From JBNGOQ01 sp050589645 (lineage in GTDB: Bacteria > Bacteroidota > Bacteroidia > Flavobacteriales > Flavobacteriaceae): a stretch of 64,000 nucleotides of DNA. Positions within the stretch are counted from its first letter, which is position 1. Every line of letters starts with the position of its first letter. The position numbers and the translations under genes are program-made. The DNA lies in contig NZ_JBNGOQ010000001.1 in NCBI RefSeq assembly GCF_050589645.1, positions 248,001 through 312,000 of the forward strand. Reading direction: 5' to 3'. Of the stretch, positions 27,439 to 36,608 are shown piece by piece. Under the pieces are notes generated by a model, which worked only from the letters and a program-made list of their open reading frames with translations, was not told where the DNA came from and did no database searches.

Positions 27439-28566
27439 ATGAATTTTAATCTAAATACCGTGCTTTCGCTCCTGGTAGCGTTTCAGCTTTTTTTTATCGC
27501 CCTTTTCCTTTTTACCAATGGCGTAACCAAAAGAAAAAGCAATGTGTTGCTCGGTATTTTTTTTCTGCTATTGGCCATCAATGTCTGCGATATCCTGTTT
27601 CAGATCAATAGGATATCGTCCTTTTTCTCACTGTTTTTTTTACTCGATGACGCCTTTTTACTACTTTTCGGTCCCTTGATCTACCTGTATACCTTGTCCG
27701 TTGTATATGAACCCTTTACCTATACTCGCAAACACGTCTGGCATTTTGTTCCCTTTGCGATCGGTGTATTGGGACTGTTTTTCCTCTACACCCTGGTGGG
27801 GTCCTCTTACCAAAATTCGCTTGTTGTGGTTACCAATGCAGAGGCCCCCAAGGGCGCAGCACTGATTTTCATAGTCCTGCTGTACCTGCACGGCGGAATT
27901 TACCTTTGGCTTTCCAAACAGGCGCTCAAAACCTATGATCGGGTGGTCAAGGAACAATACTCCAACCCGGGCCGTATTGATCTGGGGTGGGCCCACTTTA
28001 TGGTAAATTCCTTTCTTATCATTTGGGTTATGGGGATGGCACAGTCCATGGTACCGTACATTGCCCAGGGCGCATATGTAAACATTACCCTGTTTTTCTT
28101 TGTAGCCTACCTCTTTTATTTTATCAACCGCGTACTTTTTAGGGCGCTGAGGGATTCTAAAATGTTCATGGGCATTCCCTATACCACCGCCGAAAAATAT
28201 GCAAAGTCTAGCTTGTCCGAGGACAAAAGGAAAAAGTTCGCCGAAGCACTGGAATCCAAAATGGAGGGCGAACAATGGTACCTAAATCCCGACCTCACCT
28301 TAAAGGACGTTGCGCAATCCTTGGGGCTGCCTTCCAAAGAGCTTTCACAAATTATCAACCAGTCTTTTGACAAGAACTTCTTCGACTTTGTAAACTCCTA
28401 CCGCATTGATCTGGCAAAAACCTTGTTGAGCGATGACAACAGCGCAATGACCATCCAAGAGGTCATGTACGCCGTGGGCTTTTCGTCCAAATCGTCCTTT
28501 AACACCATTTTTAAACGGAAGATGAAACAGACACCGTCCGAGTTTAGAAGTGCCTCCCTTGGATAA
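27439..28566 (+). CDS. Membrane-integrated AraC-family transcriptional regulator
   Basis: The 375-residue protein has about seven TM segments in its first 235 residues and a C-terminal AraC DNA-binding domain (about 270-372). The second HTH is well conserved (MTIQEVMYAVGFSSKSSFNTIFKRKMKQTPSEF). Such 7TM-AraC proteins are frequent in Flavobacteriia and are thought to sense a signal in the membrane, but their ligands are mostly unknown. It follows the S9 peptidase by 5 bases, so co-transcription is likely. Confidence 0.9.
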   Translation: MNFNLNTVLSLLVAFQLFFIALFLFTNGVTKRKSNVLLGIFFLLLAINVCDILFQINRISSFFSLFFLLDDAFLLLFGPLIYLYTLSVVYEPFTYTRKHVWHFVPFAIGVLGLFFLYTLVGSSYQNSLVVVTNAEAPKGAALIFIVLLYLHGGIYLWLSKQALKTYDRVVKEQYSNPGRIDLGWAHFMVNSFLIIWVMGMAQSMVPYIAQGAYVNITLFFFVAYLFYFINRVLFRALRDSKMFMGIPYTTAEKYAKSSLSEDKRKKFAEALESKMEGEQWYLNPDLTLKDVAQSLGLPSKELSQIINQSFDKNFFDFVNSYRIDLAKTLLSDDNSAMTIQEVMYAVGFSSKSSFNTIFKRKMKQTPSEFRSASLG

Positions 28567-28624
28567 ATTTTGATAAAAAGGGTTCGTCTTCCTGAAGTAA
28601 AACCAAAGTTTTAAGCAGTCCACC

Positions 28625-28632
28625 TAGTTTTG
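28625..28632 (+). promoter_or_regulatory. Possible -7 element of the CPBP protease gene
   Basis: TAGTTTTG matches TAnnTTTG 25 bases before the CPBP protease start. No TTTG is found at the usual distance upstream. Confidence 0.35.
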
Positions 28633-28657
28633 ATAACGAAATCAAAAACAGGAAGTT

Positions 28658-29410
28658 ATGGAATCTAAATTGAGCGAAAACAAAACCTTGAAGGAACGGT
28701 TACAAAAGAGTTTACTAGGCCATCCCTATTTGCCCCTTTGGGAAATATTGCTGGTCGCAGGAACCGTCATTGTTTTTATGGTCCTCGCCCTTCCCTTGGC
28801 CAAGGGAAATCTGTTGGCGCACCAAGGAATCGTTTGGTTGGCCAATATTTTGATGATGGTCTTGATCGGCTTGGGGCTATGGCTAAGGGGTACCGGCCTT
28901 AGTGCTCTAGGGCTGCACCTAAGGTTTACAGGTTGGAAAAATCTCCTACGGACGCTTTTATGGTCGGCCCTCGTGTTTGTGGTCACGGTCTTTTGTTTTG
29001 TCATGGGAGAGGTCATTTTACGGGGGCTGGTCGCCTCGGGCGAACCTGCTGATATGACTGGTTATGCCTATTTAAAGGACAACCCCGGACTCTTGATCCT
29101 GTCCCTGCTTGGGGTCTATATCGTATCTTCCTTTGGGGAGGAACTGGTGTATAGGGGGTTTTTAATACATAGGATTTCGGAACTGTTCGGCCATTCCCGC
29201 CATAAAAATGCACTTGCCGTGCTTCTCAGTGGACTCATTTTTGGGCTCGCCCATTACCAATGGGGCTTAACGGGCGTGGTGCAGACCACCATAATGGGCT
29301 GGGTATTGGGTCTGTTCTACCTGTTGTTCAAAAAAAGACTGATCGTTTTGATACTTGCCCATGTTTTTATGGATACGCTCTTATTGCTCGGGATATATTT
29401 TGGCCTATAA
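28658..29410 (+). CDS. CPBP-family (Abi/CAAX-like) intramembrane glutamic protease
   Basis: The 250-residue membrane protein has about seven to eight TM helices and all three CPBP motifs: EELVYRG (Glu161, Glu162, Arg166), FGLAH (His199) and HVFMD (His235, Asp239). The family includes CAAX-type proteases and bacteriocin-immunity proteins; function here is not known. No bacteriocin gene lies nearby. It is on the same strand as the AraC regulator, 91 bases downstream and with its own -7-like element. Confidence 0.9.
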   Translation: MESKLSENKTLKERLQKSLLGHPYLPLWEILLVAGTVIVFMVLALPLAKGNLLAHQGIVWLANILMMVLIGLGLWLRGTGLSALGLHLRFTGWKNLLRTLLWSALVFVVTVFCFVMGEVILRGLVASGEPADMTGYAYLKDNPGLLILSLLGVYIVSSFGEELVYRGFLIHRISELFGHSRHKNALAVLLSGLIFGLAHYQWGLTGVVQTTIMGWVLGLFYLLFKKRLIVLILAHVFMDTLLLLGIYFGL

Positions 29411-29487
29411 GGTTCTTCGAAAACACGGATGGGAAAGAGTTACAGATGAAAATTTGTGACAATATTCCCTTTTGACCTTAGAAAGCT

Positions 29488-29495
29488 TATTTTTG
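29488..29495 (+). promoter_or_regulatory. Possible -7 element before the 142-residue membrane gene
   Basis: TATTTTTG matches TAnnTTTG, 65 bases before the start at 29561. A TTTG at 29471 is only 13 bases upstream, so the box pair is imperfect. Confidence 0.3.
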
Positions 29496-29560
29496 TTAAG
29501 GTCCTACCTGGGGAAAGTACTGGCCCCAAGGCATGCCAATTGGCCTGAGCAAAAAAGGGA

Positions 29561-29989
29561 ATGGGAAACAAAAGAAAACGACATTGGTTGTGGAACCTGC
29601 TGATTCTGATCACGGTCATTACCTGTGTGCTGGCCTTTACCGCACATTACAAGAACTGGACCAAGATAGGACCGGACCACATCAAGATCCTTTCAGGGGT
29701 ATATTATGTGGAACTGCCCTTTGCAGACCTGGATAGTATTGACATGGTCGTTAAAATCCCGTCCATGGAACGGATCAACGGATTTTCGGTCAAAGCCATA
29801 GAAAAGGGCATATTCACGGACTCCCTTACGAATACAAAAACCTATGTGTACGTAGATGATTTGAGGCAAGATAAAATAAGATTGGTCTATAGGGATTCCC
29901 TAAAACTGTACTTGAATTTTACTGACTCCATCCAGACCAGAACGCTGTATGATTTTCTAGGGGACAAAATTAATGCCTCCCCTGAATAA
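29561..29989 (+). CDS. Single-TM anchored protein, unknown function
   Basis: The 142-residue protein has a basic N-terminus (MGNKRKRHWLW), one TM helix (about 12-30), and a polar, beta-rich external domain. I do not recognise a family. An alternative Met at 29533 lies in a different frame with no TM sequence and is rejected. A small secreted DUF2141 protein is encoded 44 bases downstream. Confidence 0.6.
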   Translation: MGNKRKRHWLWNLLILITVITCVLAFTAHYKNWTKIGPDHIKILSGVYYVELPFADLDSIDMVVKIPSMERINGFSVKAIEKGIFTDSLTNTKTYVYVDDLRQDKIRLVYRDSLKLYLNFTDSIQTRTLYDFLGDKINASPE

Positions 29990-30033
29990 TTTTGGCAAAG
30001 AAATGGAGTTAAAGAAGTATATCTAAAACTACA

Positions 30034-30441
30034 ATGAAAAGCGTACTGTTTTTCTTTTTACTACTGCCCTTTTTGGGAATGGCCCAGAATACGCTTTCCG
30101 TGGCGGTAAACAAGGTAGGGTGCAATTCGGGCGAGGTGAGTGTTGCGGTGTATACCGAAGCCGATGGGTTCTTGAAATTTGAAAAGGTATATCGGAACAA
30201 TAGTGTACAGGCCACCAAGGGGATTACGGAGGTGACCATTAAAGACTTGCCCAACGGGATGTACGCGGTGGCCGTATTCCATGATAAAAATGGAAACGGC
30301 CAATTGGACACCAACTGGTTGGGAATTCCCAAAGAGGACGTCGGTTTTTCCAAGGCCAAAATGAAAATGTTCGGCCCGCCCAGCTTTAAAGAATGCTGTT
30401 TTGAGCTAAATTCGGACACCAAGATACAGGTGTACCTATAG
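30034..30441 (+). CDS. Secreted DUF2141 protein
   Basis: The 135-residue protein has a signal peptide (about 1-17, ending GMAQ) and one DUF2141 domain. The family features are GEVSVAVYTEADGFL near residues 33-47 and the DLPNGMYAVAVFHDKNGNGQLDTNWLG stretch (about 70-97). The domain is common in Bacteroidota outer-envelope proteins; its function is unknown. It converges with the tricorn-like gene, whose stop is 32 bases away, and no hairpin is visible between them. Confidence 0.85.
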   Translation: MKSVLFFFLLLPFLGMAQNTLSVAVNKVGCNSGEVSVAVYTEADGFLKFEKVYRNNSVQATKGITEVTIKDLPNGMYAVAVFHDKNGNGQLDTNWLGIPKEDVGFSKAKMKMFGPPSFKECCFELNSDTKIQVYL

Positions 30442-30473
30442 GAACACCACGATTTGGGCACCAAGTATGGTTA

Positions 30474-33400
30474 TTAGTTCCTTTGGAACCCTTCCGGACG
30501 TTTCCATTTTACCGGGGGAGCCGGTTCTGGCTTTAGGTTAAACTCCTCGGTTTTGAGCAAACGCAGGGCTTCTTCCACCCCTTTTTCCAATTGGGGATCG
30601 CTACCCTGCAGTACCAGTTTGGGGGTTTGGATTACTTCGATATCAGGGGCTATACCCTCACCTTCCACGGCCCAGTTGCCATTCACATCAAAAAAACCAC
30701 CTCTCGGAGCTACCATTCGCCCGCCATCTATAAACCGTGGCGTATCCCAGGTGCCCACTAGGCCGCCCCAGGTACGGGTGCCGACCAAGGGGCCAATTTT
30801 TTTCGCATGGAACATATAGGGCAACAAGTCACCGCCCGAACCGGCGCGTTCGTTGATCAGCATCACCTTGGGCCCCCAAATACCGGCCATAGGTGTGGTC
30901 CAAGGACGATTGTCATTGGCTTTGCTGTTAAAATAGCCGAACAGCTCCCGCGACATGATGTCCACCATATAATCGGCAGCGGAACCACCTCCGTTGTTGC
31001 GTTCATCTACAATGACACCTTTTTTGTCCTGTTGGGAGAAGTAGTAGCGATTAAAATATTGAAAGCCCACTCCGCCTGTATTGGGAACATAGACATAGGC
31101 TAATTTTCCGTTTGAAAGCTCCTCCACCTTTTTTCGGTTGCTCTCGATCCAGTCGAAAGTCCTTAGTGCCCTTTCGTTGCTGACTGGCTTAACAAGGATT
31201 TCCTTGGCACCCGTCATATTGGGCACCCCGTTCGTTTTGATTTTTATTTCCCTATCCGCGGTCTGTTCCAATAGACTGTAGGGGTTGGTGGCGGCAGTGA
31301 GAGGTTCTCCATTGATGGCCAGAAGGTAATCGCCCTCGTTTACCGATGCCCCAGGTAGTGCCAAAGGGGCCTGCAAATCGGGGTTCCAACTTTCACCTGT
31401 ATAGATTTTCGAAATCCTGTAAAAACCATTTTCCAATTCAAAATCGCAGCCTAAGAGACCAACAGGGACCCTTTCAACATCGGGCATATCTCCTCCTGCC
31501 ACGTAAGAATGACCAATGGAGACCTCACCGCTCATAATGTCCACCACGTAATTGAGGTCTGTTCTATGCCGTACATGATCGATCCATGGGGCATACCACT
31601 TGTAGATGTCCTGCCATGGTGCCCCATGCACATTATCCACATAAAGGAAGTCGCGCATATAGCGCCATCCTTCCTTAAAGATCTGATGGTATTCTGCGGT
31701 GGGATCCACCTTTATTTTAAGGTCCAGTTTAAGTTTGCCGTCTCCCGGTTTGGGCTTCCCGTTAGTCTCAACGATACTCCAGGACCCATTCTGCGCAAGC
31801 AGCATGTTTTTACGGTCCGATGAGACGGTGACTTGGGTGACCTTGGAGGAAAACTCCTCCGCTTTCAATTTTTCCACATCGTATTTGTGCAGGCTAAAGC
31901 CCGTTTCATTCGGCACGTTTTCTAGCACAAAAACAACCTTTTCAGGGCCTTTGGCCAGGGCTACATAGTTGCGCGCCTCCAATTTTAGGGCCACGATCCT
32001 ATTCTGTATGCCTTCCGGATCTATGCGTACCACCACTTTGGAGGGCGCTGTTTTTTCCTTGCTATCTTTTTTGTCCTTTTTGTCCGTTGCCTCGGGTTTT
32101 TTTCCTTCCTCCCTGTCGGCCTTGGGAAGCGTTGGCGCCTTGTCCATTTTGGAAAGCACTATGGCGTAGAGACTACGGGTTACCGAGGGGTCGTAGGAAC
32201 TCATATCCAACCAGCCCGACTGTAGGCCGTAATTGGTGCTGGCCAGAAAGTACAGGTATTTCCCTTTTTCGTCCCATACCGGGCTAATGGCATCGGCCAT
32301 GCCATCGGTGAGCTGTACCGTTTTTTTACTGTCCAGGTTGTAGGCAAAAATAGCCTTGAAATGACTTTCCAATTGCTTGGGGTAGGCAATCCATTTACTA
32401 TCGGGCGACCAAACCGGGTTCAGGGTACGGTTGGGATGTGCGTAGCGGTCTGTGGCCGCTTTTTCCACCGCCCCGGTGCCCAAGTTAACCACCCAGATAT
32501 TGTAGTCCGTGTCGGAGTAGGCGATGTGGGCCCCATCAGGCGACCAGGCAGGGCTAAAATAAAAGGTATGGTTCGGCAAAGTATAGACTTTTTGATTACC
32601 GCCATCCTGGTCCGCTACGACAAGTTGGTACTCTCCGCTACCATCGGAAAACCAGGCCACTTTATCCCCTTTTGGGGACCAGACCGGAGCACGATCGGCT
32701 ATGCCCGGAGTTTTGGTAAGGTTTTTCCAACTGCCATGTTCCTTGGGAACGCTAAAGATTTCCCCACGATGTTCAAAAATGGCCCTTTTACCGGTAGGGG
32801 AAAGCTGCGGATTGGTCAATGCAGTGCCCCTTACCGCTTCCCACCTTGGACGTGAAAAGTTCATATCGGCATTGACGGTAATGGTCAATTGTTTGGTGGT
32901 ACCGCTTGTGGGATCGAGAAGGTGCAGATAACCGCCTTGTTCATAAACGATATGGTTGGGGCCGGCATCCAAGCTTTTGACATCGAATTTCTGGTGGAAG
33001 GTAAGTTGTTTTTCGGCCTTGGTAAGCGGGTCAAAGGACCAAATGTTACTGGCATAATCCCGCTCGGACAGATAATATACGGTATTGTTGTGCCAGACCG
33101 GATCTAAATGCCGCTCCTTGGTGGGCTGTGGGGTCCGGGTTAGCGCTTTGGTCTCCATATCCACGATCCAAATGGGCATGGCCTGGCCGCCCCGATAATT
33201 GCGCCACTCGGGATCCCAAAAGGTGATGGGTACATAGGCGATATGTTTACCATCGGGTGAAATCTCCCCAAAGGCCGCCCTGGGAATTTCTATGGCGGAA
33301 GGAAAACCACCGCTCACCGGAACTTTGTAGAATTTATTGGTCTGTGTGGGCCTACTTTCCCTGCCCGACCGGAAAAGAACCTCCCCTTCCGGGGTCCATC

Positions 33401-33731
33401 CCTGTACAAAATCGCCACCGGGATGCCAGGTCAATCGTTTGGGCTCCCCTCCATGGGAGGGAATTACGTAGACATCAAAATTACCGTCGTACTCTGCCGT
33501 AAAGGCAATTTGCTTGCCATCTGGGGAGAAATGGGGGGAAAGCTCATAACCTTCATTGCTAGTGAGTCTAATGGCGTTGCCCCCATTGATCGATGTTTTC
33601 CAAAGATCATTGGCATAGACAAATACAATTTCCGAACCGGAAACCGTGGGCTGTCTTAATAATTGTGTACCCTGGGCCGTCAGATTCAGGACAAAAAGTA
33701 GAAAAAGGGAAAGGGAGTATACGTATTTCAT
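30474..33731 (-). CDS. Tricorn-like S41 peptidase
   Basis: The 1085-residue secreted protein has a signal peptide (about 1-20), two WD40/PD40-type beta-propellers (about 25-330 and 330-560), and a Lys/Glu-rich linker (about 545-575). Then come a C1 domain, a PDZ domain (about 760-850, LLAINGEPLTAATNPYSLL) and the S41 catalytic domain. The nucleophile Ser is in NERAGSGGD (about 973). Tricorn degrades short peptides handed on from larger proteases; secreted homologues are common in Bacteroidota. Length and domain order match archaeal tricorn (about 1070). Confidence 0.92.
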   Translation of the reverse strand: MKYVYSLSLFLLFVLNLTAQGTQLLRQPTVSGSEIVFVYANDLWKTSINGGNAIRLTSNEGYELSPHFSPDGKQIAFTAEYDGNFDVYVIPSHGGEPKRLTWHPGGDFVQGWTPEGEVLFRSGRESRPTQTNKFYKVPVSGGFPSAIEIPRAAFGEISPDGKHIAYVPITFWDPEWRNYRGGQAMPIWIVDMETKALTRTPQPTKERHLDPVWHNNTVYYLSERDYASNIWSFDPLTKAEKQLTFHQKFDVKSLDAGPNHIVYEQGGYLHLLDPTSGTTKQLTITVNADMNFSRPRWEAVRGTALTNPQLSPTGKRAIFEHRGEIFSVPKEHGSWKNLTKTPGIADRAPVWSPKGDKVAWFSDGSGEYQLVVADQDGGNQKVYTLPNHTFYFSPAWSPDGAHIAYSDTDYNIWVVNLGTGAVEKAATDRYAHPNRTLNPVWSPDSKWIAYPKQLESHFKAIFAYNLDSKKTVQLTDGMADAISPVWDEKGKYLYFLASTNYGLQSGWLDMSSYDPSVTRSLYAIVLSKMDKAPTLPKADREEGKKPEATDKKDKKDSKEKTAPSKVVVRIDPEGIQNRIVALKLEARNYVALAKGPEKVVFVLENVPNETGFSLHKYDVEKLKAEEFSSKVTQVTVSSDRKNMLLAQNGSWSIVETNGKPKPGDGKLKLDLKIKVDPTAEYHQIFKEGWRYMRDFLYVDNVHGAPWQDIYKWYAPWIDHVRHRTDLNYVVDIMSGEVSIGHSYVAGGDMPDVERVPVGLLGCDFELENGFYRISKIYTGESWNPDLQAPLALPGASVNEGDYLLAINGEPLTAATNPYSLLEQTADREIKIKTNGVPNMTGAKEILVKPVSNERALRTFDWIESNRKKVEELSNGKLAYVYVPNTGGVGFQYFNRYYFSQQDKKGVIVDERNNGGGSAADYMVDIMSRELFGYFNSKANDNRPWTTPMAGIWGPKVMLINERAGSGGDLLPYMFHAKKIGPLVGTRTWGGLVGTWDTPRFIDGGRMVAPRGGFFDVNGNWAVEGEGIAPDIEVIQTPKLVLQGSDPQLEKGVEEALRLLKTEEFNLKPEPAPPVKWKRPEGFQRN

Positions 33732-33880
33732 AATGCTGTCTTTAGGGGAATGAAAGTATTGAAAAAATCTGGGTTCAACAAGATTAAATCACGGAGGTTC
33801 AGCTGGGTGGAAAAAGAAATATGTGCTGCGCTTTCATGGGCTAAGGTGTCTCAGGAAAACCAAATTTATGTTAAATTTTT

Positions 33881-33909
33881 TTTGAAACGATTATTTCAAT
33901 ATACTTTTG
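33881..33909 (+). promoter_or_regulatory. Promoter with embedded operator of the SDR-linked tetR
   Basis: TTTG (33881-33884), 17 bases, then TACTTTTG (33902-33909) makes a full Bacteroidota promoter 16 bases before the tetR start. The imperfect palindrome TTGAAACGATTATTTCAA (33882-33899) fills the spacer. The same 18-bp element, in perfect-arm form, precedes the SDR gene. Confidence 0.8.
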
Positions 33910-33925
33910 GATAAAGGAACACAAA

Positions 33926-34507
33926 ATGCCCAGGGTAGAGGAATTTGACAAAGCATTGGTACTGCAACGGGCCACGGCCATTTTTTGGGCCAAGGGCTAC
34001 AATGGTACTTCCATGCAGGATTTGGTGGAGGCTACGGGACTAAACCGTTCCAGTATCTATAATTCCTTCGGCTCCAAATTGGCGCTGTACCAAGATGCCC
34101 TGGCGTATTACAACAAGGAAACGAATGTCTTTTTTCAAAAGGCCTTGCTACGGGCAGCAGATCCCCTGGAGGCCATACGCTTTATTTTTGAAGGTTTTCT
34201 TCCGGAAATACTCGAGGATACTGAGGGTAAAGGTTGTTTTGCCATGAACTGCAAGGCGGAAATGGGCAATCAGGACCAAAACATCAAACAATGGCTCTTA
34301 AACACCCAGGAACAGGTATTGACCACCTTTCAAAGCCTGGTAAGTGATGGCCAGGAACAGGGGATAATCAATAAGAAACAGGATGCCAGGAACTACGCAT
34401 ATTACATATTCAATGCGTTTCAGGGATTTCGCATGACGGGGATATTGGTCAAAGACCGGAAGGTATTGCAACAGCTTATTGACAATACCGTGGAATTATT
34501 GGAGTAA
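33926..34507 (+). CDS. TetR-family regulator of the adjacent SDR
   Basis: The 193-residue repressor has an N-terminal HTH (about 10-57: FWAKGYNGTSMQDLVEATGLNRSSIYNSFGSK) and a helical C-terminal ligand domain with a CF/MNCK stretch near 107-112. It lies 62 bases upstream of the SDR gene, and each of the two genes has an 18-bp palindrome of the same sequence in its promoter. This supports autorepression plus control of the SDR, likely relieved by a small electrophile or aldehyde-like compound (inference from similar TetR-SDR pairs). Confidence 0.9.
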   Translation: MPRVEEFDKALVLQRATAIFWAKGYNGTSMQDLVEATGLNRSSIYNSFGSKLALYQDALAYYNKETNVFFQKALLRAADPLEAIRFIFEGFLPEILEDTEGKGCFAMNCKAEMGNQDQNIKQWLLNTQEQVLTTFQSLVSDGQEQGIINKKQDARNYAYYIFNAFQGFRMTGILVKDRKVLQQLIDNTVELLE

Positions 34508-34521
34508 ATTTTTTTAATCAA

Positions 34522-34543
34522 TTTTGAAACGAACGTTTCAAAA
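34522..34543 (+). promoter_or_regulatory. Operator of the SDR gene
   Basis: Perfect inverted arms TTTTGAAAC / GTTTCAAAA lie around GAAC. The 18-bp core TTGAAACGAACGTTTCAA differs from the tetR-promoter copy at three central positions. It lies 26 bases before the SDR start, with the TTTG of its left arm placed to serve as a -33 box, as in the tetR promoter. Confidence 0.8.
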
Positions 34544-34569
34544 ATAATCACTAATATAATACATTTGAC

Positions 34570-35319
34570 ATGAGTAGATTTAAAGACAAGGTAGTAGTCG
34601 TTTCTGGAGGCAATTCAGGGATAGGCCTGGAGAGTGTAAAGGGTTTTTTGGCCGAAGGCGCCAAGGTCGTTTTTTCCGGCCGTAGGCAGGAGGCCCTGGA
34701 TGCAGTTTCCAAGGAGCTGTCGGGGGATTTTAAGGCGGTCTTGGCCGATCAGTCCAAACTGGAGGACAATAAAAAATTGGTGGAGGTGGCCGTGGCTACC
34801 TATGGAACCATTGATGTCCTATTTGTAAATGCGGGCGTGGCCTATTTTGTTCCGGCCGATCAGATCGATGAACAGCATTTTGATTCACAATTTGACATCA
34901 ACGTCAAAGGCCCGGCTTTTTTGGTAAAAAGTGCCATTCCCAACCTAAAGGATGGGGCGTCCATTATTTTCAATACCTCCATTGTACATAAAAAGGGCTT
35001 TGAGGCCTCCGCGGTGTACAGTGCAACCAAGGGAGCCCTGCGTGCCTTTGCCAGGGTATTGACCACGGAGCTGGCCCCGCGCAAGATACGTGTGAACGCT
35101 GTGGCACCTGGTCCTATAGCAACACCTATTTATAACAAGCTGGGAATGCCCGAGGAAGTAGTGAATGAAATGGGGCAGGGTTTTGCCGCCTCTAATCCCT
35201 TAAAGCGTTTTGGAGACCCGAAAGAGGTTGCCAATGTAGTTTTGTTTCTAGCTTCGGAGGAGGCCAGTTATGTAAACGGAGCGGAACTCGAGGTAGACGG
35301 TGGTGTTAGTCAGGTTTAA
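34570..35319 (+). CDS. Short-chain dehydrogenase/reductase
   Basis: The 249-residue classical SDR is an NAD(P)(H)-dependent oxidoreductase of the cytoplasm. The cofactor motif is GGNSGIG (13-19), followed by NAG near 87-89, the catalytic Ser137, Tyr150 and Lys154 (YSATK), and the C-terminal GAELEVDGG end. Arg38-Arg39 (SGRR) behind strand 2 suggests NADPH preference. The substrate is unknown. It is controlled together with the upstream tetR through matching operators. Confidence 0.92.
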   Translation: MSRFKDKVVVVSGGNSGIGLESVKGFLAEGAKVVFSGRRQEALDAVSKELSGDFKAVLADQSKLEDNKKLVEVAVATYGTIDVLFVNAGVAYFVPADQIDEQHFDSQFDINVKGPAFLVKSAIPNLKDGASIIFNTSIVHKKGFEASAVYSATKGALRAFARVLTTELAPRKIRVNAVAPGPIATPIYNKLGMPEEVVNEMGQGFAASNPLKRFGDPKEVANVVLFLASEEASYVNGAELEVDGGVSQV

Positions 35320-35336
35320 TAGGAAGAGCACCAACG

Positions 35337-35369
35337 AAAGGGTCCATCTATTTTGCAGGTGGACCCTTT
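35337..35369 (+). terminator. Hairpin after the SDR gene
   Basis: Perfect 10-bp arms AAAGGGTCCA / TGGACCCTTT enclose a 13-base loop, 18 bases past the SDR stop. The T run after the stem is short, so it may be a weak terminator or a processing hairpin. Confidence 0.5.
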
Positions 35370-35430
35370 ACGCTTCATAAGAAGACGTCTTTTCCAAGAC
35401 AAGCTGTATCTTTGCCCCAAAGCAAGACCT

Positions 35431-35817
35431 ATGATTCTTTTGGTTCCCTTCTTTGGTGCACTATACGGTTTGTTGGCCGTAATCTTTGGCGCTTTTGGTG
35501 CCCATGCCCTTAAAAATTCCCTTACGGAAGATCAACTCAAAAGTTTCGAGACCGGGGTAAAATACCAAATGTACCACGCCATTTTGTTGATTGTGCTTGG
35601 ATTCAATTTTGGCTTTACCTCCCCATTGGAGACCTATATCGTTTACTGCTTTATTATAGGAGTATTTCTATTTTCCTTCAGTATTTATGGTCTTTGTATC
35701 AGTGCTTCCAAAGGAAGAAAACTCAGGTTCCTGGGTCCGGTCACTCCCCTGGGAGGGTTGCTTCTTGTAATAGGATGGGGACTTTTGGGATACTCCTTTA
35801 TTTCTGAATTTATTTAG
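35431..35817 (+). CDS. DUF423 membrane protein
   Basis: The 128-residue inner-membrane protein has four TM helices and the DUF423 features: an N-terminal GALYGLLAVIFGAFGAHAL, then YQMYHAILLI and the C-terminal TPLGGLLLVIGW. Function is unknown. I start at 35431 (MILLVPFFGAL). A frame opening at 35353 would add a basic stretch that overlaps the SDR hairpin and is not part of the family. Confidence 0.88.
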   Translation: MILLVPFFGALYGLLAVIFGAFGAHALKNSLTEDQLKSFETGVKYQMYHAILLIVLGFNFGFTSPLETYIVYCFIIGVFLFSFSIYGLCISASKGRKLRFLGPVTPLGGLLLVIGWGLLGYSFISEFI

Positions 35818-35877
35818 GGATGGCCAAAAAGGGTTTTGGATTCCAAAGCCTAATCGGTTATACCTTCCAAAAAGCCG

Positions 35878-36591
35878 CTATAATCTTAAATACATATTTC
35901 CGTTGATGGTATTCAACCGAAGTCGGTGTGCGGCGCCGTCAAAACTGCCCTCCACTTTTTGGCCCACATGCCTGTCCGTGCTTTGGAAATTCAGTTTCTC
36001 ATCGGCATAAATGTTCCCGTGTATCGTTTCGGCCACCACCTTGGTATTGCGCATTTTTAGATCGATTTCCCCATTGATGGTGCTGAGATCCAAATTCCCG
36101 GCATAGGTCTTTATCTCAATATCCCCGTTGATCAGTTCGGCCGTAAAATCGCCCTCCACCACTTCCGATACCAGGCTGCCGTTGATACTGCTCAGGCTAA
36201 AGGAGGCATTTTTGGGAACATAGAGCGTATAGTTGAATTCATATTCGTACCCGCAGTAGTAATGCCTTTTCTTTCTGTCGGGATTGTCCTTGTCGTAGGC
36301 CTCCCGGAACTTCTTAAAAACAGGTTCAGCCTTGGAGACAATCAGAATTTGGGAACTGCTTTCATCAATTTTAAGTTCGTAGTACTCCAGGAACTGCTCT
36401 TCCTCCGCACTTAGGTGGGCCTTAAAATACACCTCGTCCTTATCCCAGGTCTTTAGCTCAATGTGCTCGGCAAATTTGAGGTCCACATCAATGTGCTGAT
36501 CCTGGTAGGCAATGTTCTTTTCGATAATTTTCTGTGCCTGTAGGCTTAGCCCGACCAGCGTACAGGCCAGGGCGATTACTATTTTTTTCAT
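35878..36591 (-). CDS. Secreted DUF4097-type beta-repeat protein (second copy)
   Basis: The 237-residue protein has a signal peptide (about 1-19, ending LQAQ) and a C-terminal right-handed beta-repeat of the DUF4097/adhesin-like type, with NGS, NGD and NGE turns about every 20 residues (SINGSLVSEV, LINGDIEIKT, TINGEIDLKM, TINGNMYLRL). It is the last gene of a four-gene operon led by an ECF sigma factor, 17 bases behind a shorter-repeat paralogue. The role is unknown; the context suggests a surface or periplasmic protein made as part of a sigma-controlled envelope response. Confidence 0.85.
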   Translation of the reverse strand: MKKIVIALACTLVGLSLQAQKIIEKNIAYQDQHIDVDLKFAEHIELKTWDKDEVYFKAHLSAEEEQFLEYYELKIDESSSQILIVSKAEPVFKKFREAYDKDNPDRKKRHYYCGYEYEFNYTLYVPKNASFSLSSINGSLVSEVVEGDFTAELINGDIEIKTYAGNLDLSTINGEIDLKMRNTKVVAETIHGNIYADEKLNFQSTDRHVGQKVEGSFDGAAHRLRLNTINGNMYLRL

Positions 36592-36608
36592 GATTGTTCT
36601 TTTTTTGA

